From positions 1 to 5,409 of the forward strand of contig JAIRVD010000127.1 in the NCBI GenBank assembly GCA_031254075.1: 5,409 nucleotides of DNA, in the 5' to 3' direction. A program made the translations under genes and the position numbers. Under the pieces are notes generated by a model. The model was not told where the DNA came from, made no database searches, and saw only the letters and a program-made list of their open reading frames with translations. Position 1 is the stretch's first letter, and every line of letters starts with the position of its first letter. The DNA is from Clostridiales bacterium (GTDB taxonomy: Bacteria > Bacillota > Clostridia > Lachnospirales > WQUN01). Shown here piece by piece: positions 1 through 4,942 of this stretch.

Positions 1-1
1 T

Positions 2-397
2 TACGGCAAACGTTGGGACATTGAGGTTTTCTTCAAAATATGCAAATCTCATTTGAATTTGGGAAAAGAATTTCAATGCCTTTCCTATGACAGCATAACC
101 GCGCACACTGCAATTGTAATGACTCGATATATCATGCTTGCTGTTGATAAACGATACAGTGAAGCCCCCCGCTCTTTGAGTCAAGTCTTTTGGCATTGTT
201 GTGACGAAATTTCCGACACTTCTTTTACTCAAATTCTTGCCGTTCTCTTAGACGCTCTTCACGAGTTTCTGCATGATAATATCGGTCTTTCGGACGATGA
301 TGTAAGTAGAATGGTTGGCATTTTTATTGACAAAGTTGCCTTTTTTCTTTGTGCGAAGCTTGAGTATATAATTGACACATGCAAAGCCATGTTTTAA
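2..397 (+). CDS. IS4-family transposase, C-terminal part (5' end outside window)
   Basis: This is the last 131 codons of a DDE transposase that would cut and rejoin the ends of an insertion sequence. The reading frame is open from the window edge to TAA at 395-397. Its first 15 visible residues, YGKRWDIEVFFKICK, match the IS4-family signature Y-(2)-R-(3)-E-(6)-K exactly. The Glu encoded at 23-25 would be the third catalytic acid; the two catalytic Asp residues lie outside the window. The following Leu- and Phe-rich helical tail is ordinary for the family. The ATG at 53 is internal and is not the true start. The stop lies 23 bp before rplI, leaving little room for a separate terminal inverted repeat. 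The gene looks more AT-rich and less GCG-rich than its neighbours, as expected of a mobile gene. Family assignment is secure; whether the whole element is intact cannot be judged here. Confidence 0.9.
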   Translation, partial: YGKRWDIEVFFKICKSHLNLGKEFQCLSYDSITAHTAIVMTRYIMLAVDKRYSEAPRSLSQVFWHCCDEISDTSFTQILAVLLDALHEFLHDNIGLSDDDVSRMVGIFIDKVAFFLCAKLEYIIDTCKAMF

Positions 398-400
398 ACT
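372..400 (+). promoter_or_regulatory. Candidate outward-reading sigma-70-type promoter at the IS end, driving rplI-dnaB
   Basis: A perfect -35 hexamer TTGACA at 372-377 is followed after exactly 17 bp by TAAACT at 395-400, which matches 4 of 6 bases of TATAAT. The -10 overlaps the transposase stop codon. Transcription would begin near 407, leaving a leader of about 14 nt before the rplI ATG. That leader is short and would place the Shine-Dalgarno sequence at the extreme 5' end of the mRNA, which is the main reason for caution. Outward -35 boxes at insertion sequence ends are well known for activating neighbouring genes. Confidence 0.4.
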
Positions 401-404
401 GAAA

Positions 405-412
405 AAAAGGAG
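405..412 (+). promoter_or_regulatory. Ribosome binding site of rplI
   Basis: AAAAGGAG lies 8 nt before the ATG at 421 and supports that start. It sits inside the short gap between the transposase stop and rplI, so rplI keeps its own translation signal despite the adjacent insertion. Confidence 0.8.
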
Positions 413-420
413 CGATTGAC

Positions 421-909
421 ATGCAGGTTATTTTATTGGAAGAAGTAAAAGGCGTAGGAAAAAAGGGACAAATTGTGAGCGCGTCGGACGGGCACGCGAT
501 GAATTTTTTATTGCCGCGCAAGCTGGCGATTGAAGCTACTAAGGCGAATTTAGCGCAGTTGGACGCGCAGAAGAAGAAGGCGGAGCATAAGCTTGACCGG
601 GAAGTAGCGTCGGCGCAAAAGATTGCGGACAAATTGAAAGATTTAAAAATACAAATCCCTGTTCGCGTCGGCGAGAAGGGAAAGTTGTTTGGTTCGATAT
701 CGAACAAGGAAGTCGCGGAAGCGGTTCAATCGCAGTCGGGTATTGCGATTGACAAGAAAAAACTTAATATGCCGGCGGTGAAAACAATCGGCGAGCATAC
801 GGCGACGATTAATTTGCACGCGAAGGTAAAGGTTTCGCTGACATTCGAGCTGGTCGCGGAAAATTCCCGCAACTCAGTCGAGGAAAACCGCAACTCGGTG
901 GCGGAGTAA
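421..909 (+). CDS. rplI: 50S ribosomal protein L9, with a duplicated C-terminal tail
   Basis: L9 binds 23S rRNA near the base of the L1 stalk in the large subunit and helps keep the reading frame. The N-terminal rRNA-binding domain (about residues 1-50) is clear: MQVILLEEVKGVGKKGQIV, then a DGHAMNFLLPRKLAIEAT block corresponding to the family's GYARNFL-P-A-AT motif. A Lys/Ala/Glu-rich stretch (about 50-75) is the connecting helix. The C-terminal domain runs from about 76 to 147. The protein has 162 residues, while the family usually ends near 147-150. The excess is a polar tail at 148-162 that comes from an imperfect 24-bp tandem duplication (859-882 and 883-906). The start is supported by AAAAGGAG 8 nt upstream. 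The stop overlaps the dnaB start (TAATG), which implies co-transcription and translational coupling. Expression probably depends on the adjacent insertion sequence end or on read-through across it. Confidence 0.97.
   Translation: MQVILLEEVKGVGKKGQIVSASDGHAMNFLLPRKLAIEATKANLAQLDAQKKKAEHKLDREVASAQKIADKLKDLKIQIPVRVGEKGKLFGSISNKEVAEAVQSQSGIAIDKKKLNMPAVKTIGEHTATINLHAKVKVSLTFELVAENSRNSVEENRNSVAE
859..906 (+). repeat. Imperfect tandem duplication of 24 bp at the 3' end of rplI
   Basis: Two adjacent 24-bp units encode ENSRNSVE and ENRNSVAE. Both begin GAAAA and share the core CCGCAACTC(A/G)GT; the first carries three extra bases (TTC) before the core, balanced by different bases at the unit ends. 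The repeat keeps the reading frame and lengthens L9 beyond its usual end. It lies directly against the dnaB start codon. Confidence 0.6.
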
Positions 910-2270
910 TGCCACCGAACGATTCAAGCGAACGCCCTTTAACCGCGCCGCGGATTCCGCCGAACGACACCGAGGCGGAAACAGCGGTTCTTGCGGGAAT
1001 GCTGTTTGACAGAGAAGCGATTTCGGTTGCGAATGAAATTTTGCGCGGTGAGGATTTTTATCGTCCCGACAATCAAAAAATCTATGAAACTATGGTGGGA
1101 ATGTTTTCGCGAAACATTCCTGTTGACGTTGTAACATTGTCGGACAAACTCGCCGAAAAAGGTTTGCTTGAGCAAATTAACGGCGGACGCGACCGCATAA
1201 CGGAGCTTGCGGGCGAATTTTACACATCTGCCCACACGCGCCGTCACGCGCAAATTATTTGGGAAAAATCACTTCTGCGAAAATTAATAAAAACATCGTC
1301 ATTTATAATGGGTGCGAGCTACGAGGCGAAGGAAGAAGCTTCGGCGATTCTTGAACGCGCCGAAAAAGGTATCTTTGAAATATCGCAGGGTGCAACAAGC
1401 CGCGATTTTTCGCATATTCAGGAAGTTCTCGTTACGGCGATGAACAAACTCGAAGAGCTCTATGAAAACCAAGGCGCGGTGACGGGCGTTGAAACGGGCT
1501 TCATTGATTTTGACAAACGCACCGCAGGCTTGCAGCCGTCTGAATTGATTCTTGTCGGAGCGCGTCCGTCGATGGGAAAAACGGCATTCCTGCTTAACAT
1601 CGCACAGTACGCCGCCGTGAAAAAAGGCGTTCCGACCGCAATTTTCAGTCTCGAAATGTCAAAAGAACAACTCGGCAACAGGCTTCTTGCCGCCGAAGCG
1701 GGTGTTGACGCGCAACGCCTTCGCACGGGCGCGCTTACCGACGAAGACTGGGACCAAATTTCCATGAGCATCGGCAGTCTCTCCAATGCGCCGCTTTTTA
1801 TCGACGACACGCCCGGCATCACCATCACCGAAATGCGTGCAAAATGCCGCCGCCTTAAAATAGAAAAAAACCTCGGTCTTGTGGTAATTGACTACCTCCA
1901 GTTAATGAACGTCTCCACAAGCAGCCGCCCCGAATCGCGGCAACTCGAAATCTCCGAAATCTCGCGCTCGCTTAAAGGTCTCGCAAAGGAACTCCATGTC
2001 CCCCTCCTCGTCGCAGCCCAACTTTCCCGCGCCGTCGAAGCCCGCAAAGACCATCGCCCGATGCTTTCCGACCTGCGTGAATCCGGCGCAATCGAACAAG
2101 ACGCCGACGTCGTCGCCTTCCTCTACCGCGACGAATACTACAACCCCGACACCCTAAAAAAAGGTCACGCCGAAGTTATCATCGCCAAACAAAGAAACGG
2201 CCCCGTAGGAACCGTCGAACTCGCGTACTTAGGTGCTTTAACGAAATTCGCCAACTTGCACAGAGGGTAG
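909..2270 (+). CDS. dnaB: Replicative DNA helicase DnaB
   Basis: DnaB is the hexameric 5'-3' helicase that unwinds the chromosome at the replication fork and contacts primase through its N-terminal domain. The 453-residue length is normal. The N-terminal domain starts at about residue 16 with RIPPNDTEAETAVLAGML, followed by a linker (about 150-190) and the RecA-like ATPase domain. Walker A is GARPSMGKT at 217-225, with Lys224. Walker B is LVVIDYLQLM, with Asp328. Other hallmarks are SLEMSKEQL, AAQLSRAVE, LSDLRESGAIEQDADVV (the H4 region), and IAKQRNGPVGTVEL near the end, which contains the arginine-finger region. The ATG at 909 overlaps the rplI stop by one base, so translation is probably coupled; no strong separate Shine-Dalgarno is obvious. 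The gene ends with tandem in-frame stops TAG TGA. Codon choice changes sharply along the gene, from GCG-type codons early to C-ending codons late. No inactivating change is visible. Confidence 0.97.
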   Translation: MPPNDSSERPLTAPRIPPNDTEAETAVLAGMLFDREAISVANEILRGEDFYRPDNQKIYETMVGMFSRNIPVDVVTLSDKLAEKGLLEQINGGRDRITELAGEFYTSAHTRRHAQIIWEKSLLRKLIKTSSFIMGASYEAKEEASAILERAEKGIFEISQGATSRDFSHIQEVLVTAMNKLEELYENQGAVTGVETGFIDFDKRTAGLQPSELILVGARPSMGKTAFLLNIAQYAAVKKGVPTAIFSLEMSKEQLGNRLLAAEAGVDAQRLRTGALTDEDWDQISMSIGSLSNAPLFIDDTPGITITEMRAKCRRLKIEKNLGLVVIDYLQLMNVSTSSRPESRQLEISEISRSLKGLAKELHVPLLVAAQLSRAVEARKDHRPMLSDLRESGAIEQDADVVAFLYRDEYYNPDTLKKGHAEVIIAKQRNGPVGTVELAYLGALTKFANLHRG

Positions 2271-2371
2271 TGACCGCGAGGTCCGTAACGCGCCTTAGGA
2301 ACGCATCACGGAGAGTGTTAGAGATAAGTGCATCTGCTACACACACGCAGGGTTTTCCTGCCCACCGCGAC
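2271..2371. other. Non-coding spacer rich in short inverted repeats; possible structured RNA or interspersed repeat
   Basis: I see no credible gene here. Visible structure: GACC-GCGA-GGTC (2272-2283), a 4-bp stem with a GNRA-type loop; an 11-bp inverted repeat (2282-2292 with 2302-2312) that has two A-C mismatches on the plus strand but becomes continuous with two G-U pairs on the minus strand; and GCAGG-GTTTT-CCTGC (2347-2361). CTGC at 2334-2337 could instead pair with GCAG at 2347-2350, excluding the last hairpin. The direct repeat ACCGCGA (2273-2279 and 2364-2370) bounds the block. None of the hairpins has a following T-run, so a classical terminator for dnaB is not evident. It does not match any RNA family I can name. 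Confidence 0.3.
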
Positions 2372-2442
2372 AATTGATTATACAAGATACACCTTCCTCA
2401 TTCAACTTGTTTTCTTCATTATTGATGCGGAGTGTTCGGTGG

Positions 2443-2471
2443 TTGAGCTGGTATTTAATGGTGTGTAGTAT
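2443..2471 (+). promoter_or_regulatory. Candidate promoter for the SLOG-family gene
   Basis: TTGAGC (2443-2448) and TAGTAT (2466-2471) are separated by 17 bp; each matches 4 of 6 consensus bases. The predicted start near 2478 gives a leader of about 68 nt. An inverted repeat (2475-2488) overlaps the predicted start point. The match is moderate and could be chance. Confidence 0.3.
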
Positions 2472-2474
2472 GGT

Positions 2475-2488
2475 GGCGGTTTACCGCC
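2475..2488. repeat. Short palindrome GGCGG-TTTA-CCGCC
   Basis: A perfect 5-bp inverted repeat with a 4-base loop lies just after the candidate -10 and over the predicted transcription start. It is followed at a distance by CTTTTATTTT (2501-2510). It could be an operator, a leader hairpin or a weak terminator for upstream transcription; the sequence does not decide between these. Confidence 0.35.
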
Positions 2489-2534
2489 TTCTCTGCACGC
2501 CTTTTATTTTGACCGGCTCGCTTTTACATAGTGC

Positions 2535-2541
2535 GGAGGAG
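2535..2541 (+). promoter_or_regulatory. Ribosome binding site that sets the start of the SLOG-family gene
   Basis: GGAGGAG lies just upstream of the ATG at 2546, with the GGAGG core 6 nt from it. This spacing picks 2546 as the start and excludes the in-frame GTG at 2531, which lies upstream of the signal. Confidence 0.8.
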
Positions 2542-2545
2542 TTGT

Positions 2546-3013
2546 ATGCAAAAGATTTGTTTTACGGGTCACAGGAGTATTTCGGAAGACAGGATTCGTG
2601 ATATAAAAGACGAAATCACGAGAATTTTGATTTCGCTTGCCGATGAAGACATAACGACGACGCTATACAATGGTGGAGCGAAAGGCTTTGATTTGCTTGC
2701 GGCAGAAACCGCAATCGCGTTAAAAATGCGAGGTTTGCCAATCAAGCTGATAATGGTCTTGCCGAGCAAAGATTACACAAAGAATTGGAGCCCGGCAGAA
2801 AGAGCGCATCTGCATAATGTTCTAATCGAAGCAAACGAAACAATTTATTTGACGGAAAAATATTACGACGGATGCATGAAGGTGAGAAACCAATACCTCG
2901 TCAAATGCAGCAACGTATGTATTGCCTACATGATAAACAAGCGTTCCGGAACCGGTCAAACAGTCCGTTTCGCCCGCGAGCGCGGATTAACGATAATCAA
3001 TCTTGCGCAATAA
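2546..3013 (+). CDS. SLOG-family protein of the YpsA/DUF1273 type
   Basis: This is a 155-residue Rossmann-like protein with no signal peptide or membrane segment, so it is probably cytoplasmic. It opens with KICFTGHR (3-10), a typical start for this family. The glycine-rich motif NGGAKGFDLLAAE (42-54) is the expected nucleotide or nucleotide-sugar binding loop of the SLOG superfamily, which also contains DprA and Lonely-Guy-type enzymes. The second half, with KVRNQYLVKCSNVCIAY (112-128), then GTGQTV (135-140) and a final beta strand LTIINL, matches the usual RN-x-Y-x-V...GT-TV pattern. YpsA has been linked to cell division in Firmicutes, but the biochemical role of the family is unsettled, so no function is assigned. 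The start is set by GGAGGAG. It appears to be a single-gene unit, convergent with radA across a strong hairpin, with a less GC-biased codon choice than dnaB. No partner gene lies next to it. Confidence 0.85.
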   Translation: MQKICFTGHRSISEDRIRDIKDEITRILISLADEDITTTLYNGGAKGFDLLAAETAIALKMRGLPIKLIMVLPSKDYTKNWSPAERAHLHNVLIEANETIYLTEKYYDGCMKVRNQYLVKCSNVCIAYMINKRSGTGQTVRFARERGLTIINLAQ

Positions 3014-3017
3014 AAAC

Positions 3018-3057
3018 TGCGCCGCAATTGGGGAGATACAGACCCAATTGCGGCGCA
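3018..3057 (-). terminator. Intrinsic terminator between convergent genes, best oriented for radA
   Basis: A perfect 15-bp inverted repeat (arms 3018-3032 and 3043-3057, TGCGCCGCAATTGGG and its complement) has a 10-nt loop. On the minus strand the stem is followed almost at once by GTTTTTA, a usable U-tract, 14 bp after the radA stop. On the plus strand the tail is only AAATTTG, so termination of the SLOG-family transcript there would be weaker. It probably serves both convergent genes. Confidence 0.85.
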
Positions 3058-3071
3058 AATTTGTACGGCAT

Positions 3072-4484
3072 TTACAAAAGCGCGTTTAACATTTCGCCGA
3101 TATTTTCCGCGCCGAGTATCCGAAAATCTTTCGGAACGCGCAGATTTTTTTTATTCGCCGCGGGAAGAATTGCGGCGGTGAAACCGTGGCGTGCGGCTTC
3201 GGCGGCGCGGCGTTCCGGTTGAGAGATTGCGCGAAGTTCGCCCGAAAGCCCGACTTCGCCGATAACCATGATATTCGGCGCGATGGGTTTTTCCTTGTAG
3301 CAGGAAGCCAGCGCGGCGATTACGGAGGCGTCGGCGGCGGGTTCGTCAACACGCAGTCCGCCCGCGATATTTACATATGCGTCAAAATTTTGGAGTTTAT
3401 AACCCGCCCGTTTTTCCAAAACAGCCATAAGCATGACCATTCTGTTGTAGTCAATGCCGGTGGAAGTGCGGCGCGGCGTGCCGAAATTTGTGTATGCTAC
3501 AAGTGCCTGAACCTCGGTAAGAAGCGGTCGCGTACCCTGCAACGAGCATGTTACAACGGAACCCGACGCGCCCGCCGGACGCCCTGCAAGCATGTACGCC
3601 GAAGGGTCTTCGATGCCCGTAAGTCCGCGTTCGCCCATTTCGAATACGCCGATTTCATGTGTTGAGCCGAAGCGATTTTTCACGGCGCGAATAAGTCTGC
3701 ACGCATCCTTATCGTCGCCTTCGAAGTATAAAACGGTGTCAACCATATGCTCCAAAACGCGCGGTCCCGCAAAAGAACCCTCCTTCGTAACATGCCCGAC
3801 AAGAATTGAAGACATATTCCCTTCCTTCGCAAGATATGTAAAAAATGCCGCGCATTCACGCACTTGCGTAACACTGCCGGGCAGCGAAGTTAAATCCGAA
3901 AGCCGCATTGTTTGAATCGAATCAATCAAAAGCAACGCGGGCTTAATCGCAAGAACCTCGTCGCGAATCGCGTAAATATCCGTTTCGGCAAGAAGATAAC
4001 ATCCCGGTACGTCAACCGCCAAACGCTCCGCGCGCATTTTAATTTGCGTTGTGCTTTCTTCGCCCGAAACATATAATACACGGAAATTTTCGCTCGCCAT
4101 ATGTCGGCAAATTTGCAATAAAAGCGTAGACTTCCCGATGCCGGGGTCGCCGCCGAGAAGCAACATGCTGCCCGCGACAATCCCGCCGCCGAGAACCCTG
4201 TCAAGCTCGCCGATTCCCGTGGCGGCGCGGCTCGCGCCGTCGCCGCTCACGGAAACTTCACGCAGAAGCCGCGCCGAATGTTTCGCTTCGTGTTCACGGC
4301 TTTTCACTGAACCGCCTTTTGCGGAAACCGAGCCGCTTTTCGCCGCGCCCGCGCCGCCCGGCAGTTTTTCCGCCATCTCAACTTCCTCAAGCGTATTGTA
4401 CTGATTGCAGGAAGGACAGCGTCCAAGCCATTTTGCCTGCTCGTAACCGCAGTCGGCGCAGACGTAGCGCGATTTTTTAGTCAT
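3072..4484 (-). CDS. radA: DNA repair protein RadA (Sms)
   Basis: RadA is a RecA-like ATPase/helicase that promotes branch migration and processing of recombination intermediates and stalled forks. With the ATG at 4484 it has 470 residues, near the usual 450-460. Domains in order: a zinc finger with Cys9, Cys12, Cys23 and Cys26 (CADCG...CPSC); a Gly/Ser/Lys-rich linker at about 43-72, longer than usual; and a RecA-like core with Walker A GDPGIGKST (Lys118), Walker B LLLIDSIQTM (Asp188) and the RadA-specific KNRFG motif at 269-273. A Lon-protease-like C-terminal domain follows, with EPAAD (381-385) where active Lon has its catalytic serine, so no protease activity is expected, as is normal for RadA. 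The ATG overlaps the stop of the upstream VOC gene by 8 nt (ATGACTAA), indicating coupled translation. An in-frame TTG at 4499 is less likely. Transcription should end at the adjacent 15-bp hairpin. Confidence 0.96.
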   Translation of the reverse strand: MTKKSRYVCADCGYEQAKWLGRCPSCNQYNTLEEVEMAEKLPGGAGAAKSGSVSAKGGSVKSREHEAKHSARLLREVSVSGDGASRAATGIGELDRVLGGGIVAGSMLLLGGDPGIGKSTLLLQICRHMASENFRVLYVSGEESTTQIKMRAERLAVDVPGCYLLAETDIYAIRDEVLAIKPALLLIDSIQTMRLSDLTSLPGSVTQVRECAAFFTYLAKEGNMSSILVGHVTKEGSFAGPRVLEHMVDTVLYFEGDDKDACRLIRAVKNRFGSTHEIGVFEMGERGLTGIEDPSAYMLAGRPAGASGSVVTCSLQGTRPLLTEVQALVAYTNFGTPRRTSTGIDYNRMVMLMAVLEKRAGYKLQNFDAYVNIAGGLRVDEPAADASVIAALASCYKEKPIAPNIMVIGEVGLSGELRAISQPERRAAEAARHGFTAAILPAANKKNLRVPKDFRILGAENIGEMLNALL

Positions 4485-4929
4485 TTTCCAACAGCTCAAT
4501 CAATGTTTTTAATTGCTTGTTCGAATCCAAATACGCATAGCGTCCGCCCGTATATTCTCCTTTTTGAATAAGTTTCATCCCGTTCGCTTCAAAACGCGCA
4601 ACAACTTCCTTCATTCCCTTAATTGTAAACGCCAAATGATGCACGCCCTCGCCGTTCTTGTCCAAATCCTCACGCCAAGTCGAAGGATGCTCGTCAGGCT
4701 CAATCAATTCAATCGTGCATTGCCCCACACTGAAAAACATCAGCTTCGCACGCGCCTCCGACGGCTTGCCGCGATATTCCGTTTGCGCCTGTTCAAGCGT
4801 ACCTGTCCACGACCAGCCCGGGCGCTCCATCCCCAGCACCGCCGCGAAATCCGAACCCGTCTTCTCAATGTCATGTACCAAAATTCCGACTTGCATCATT
4901 AAATTCGTTCCGAGTAAATTGTTTTCCAT
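4477..4929 (-). CDS. VOC (glyoxalase/methylmalonyl-CoA epimerase-like) family protein
   Basis: This is a 150-residue protein with the two beta-alpha-beta-beta-beta modules of the vicinal oxygen chelate fold. Module one starts at MQVGILVHDIEKT (12-24). TIELIEP (72-78) supplies a likely metal-ligand Glu74. Module two starts at GVHHLAF (95-101, ligand His97 or His98) and ends at LIELLE (143-148, Glu145). In methylmalonyl-CoA epimerase the first ligand is usually a His just before the first beta strand; here that place is Gln13. The protein resembles the epimerase-like subgroup, but neither that activity nor glyoxalase activity can be claimed. The start at 4929 is fixed by AAGGAGGAG just upstream, in preference to the internal Met11 or Met12. 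It lies 12 nt after the pseudouridine synthase gene and overlaps radA by 8 nt, so the three are probably co-transcribed. Confidence 0.85.
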   Translation of the reverse strand: MENNLLGTNLMMQVGILVHDIEKTGSDFAAVLGMERPGWSWTGTLEQAQTEYRGKPSEARAKLMFFSVGQCTIELIEPDEHPSTWREDLDKNGEGVHHLAFTIKGMKEVVARFEANGMKLIQKGEYTGGRYAYLDSNKQLKTLIELLEND

Positions 4930-4933
4930 TCTG

Positions 4934-4942
4934 CTCCTCCTT
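4934..4942 (-). promoter_or_regulatory. Ribosome binding site of the VOC gene, overlapping the upstream stop
   Basis: On the minus strand, TAAAGGAGGAG joins the pseudouridine synthase stop (4944-4942) to a strong Shine-Dalgarno sequence, with GGAGG 6 nt before the ATG at 4929. This decides the VOC start and fits translation by ribosomes finishing the upstream gene. Confidence 0.8.

Larger units (their letters stand above)
2..400 (+). mobile_element. Right-hand portion of an IS4-family insertion sequence
   Basis: The element is inferred from the transposase fragment it carries. Its left end lies outside the window and its right boundary cannot be fixed. Only 23 bp separate the transposase stop from the rplI start, and those bases hold the rplI ribosome binding site, so the terminal inverted repeat must overlap the end of the transposase gene, overlap this short gap, or be lost. 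In many Bacillota rplI follows other genes of a ribosomal or regulatory cluster, so the insertion probably separates rplI-dnaB from its ancestral upstream neighbours. The end coordinate given is approximate. Confidence 0.6.

Noticed and set aside
416..444. A second TTGACA at 416-421 as a promoter inside rplI
   Set aside because: No acceptable -10 hexamer lies 16-18 bp downstream, and it overlaps the rplI start codon.
2282..2312. Rho-independent terminator for dnaB
   Set aside because: The inverted repeat has mismatches on the plus strand and no T-run follows it.
2179..2385. Minus-strand ORF of 68 codons across the dnaB end and the following spacer
   Set aside because: It overlaps the conserved dnaB C-terminus, has no clear ribosome binding site and resembles no family; the openness is more likely due to codon composition.
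2531..2545. GTG at 2531 as the start of the SLOG-family gene
   Set aside because: The strong GGAGGAG lies between it and the ATG at 2546, and the family begins at the KICFTGHR strand, so 2546 is preferred.
2374..2601. Plus-strand ORF of 75 codons before and into the SLOG-family gene
   Set aside because: It overlaps the well-supported start of that gene in another frame and starts at a non-AUG-like context without a Shine-Dalgarno sequence.
3186..4404. Several long ORFs on the plus strand opposite radA
   Set aside because: All are antisense shadows of a highly conserved gene; none shows a recognisable domain.
4485..4499. TTG at 4499 as the radA start
   Set aside because: No ribosome binding site precedes it, and the ATG at 4484 gives the classical overlap with the upstream gene and the usual N-terminus.
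4477..4929. Firm call as methylmalonyl-CoA epimerase
   Set aside because: The first ligand position appears to be Gln, and no methylmalonyl-CoA mutase or related gene lies in the window.
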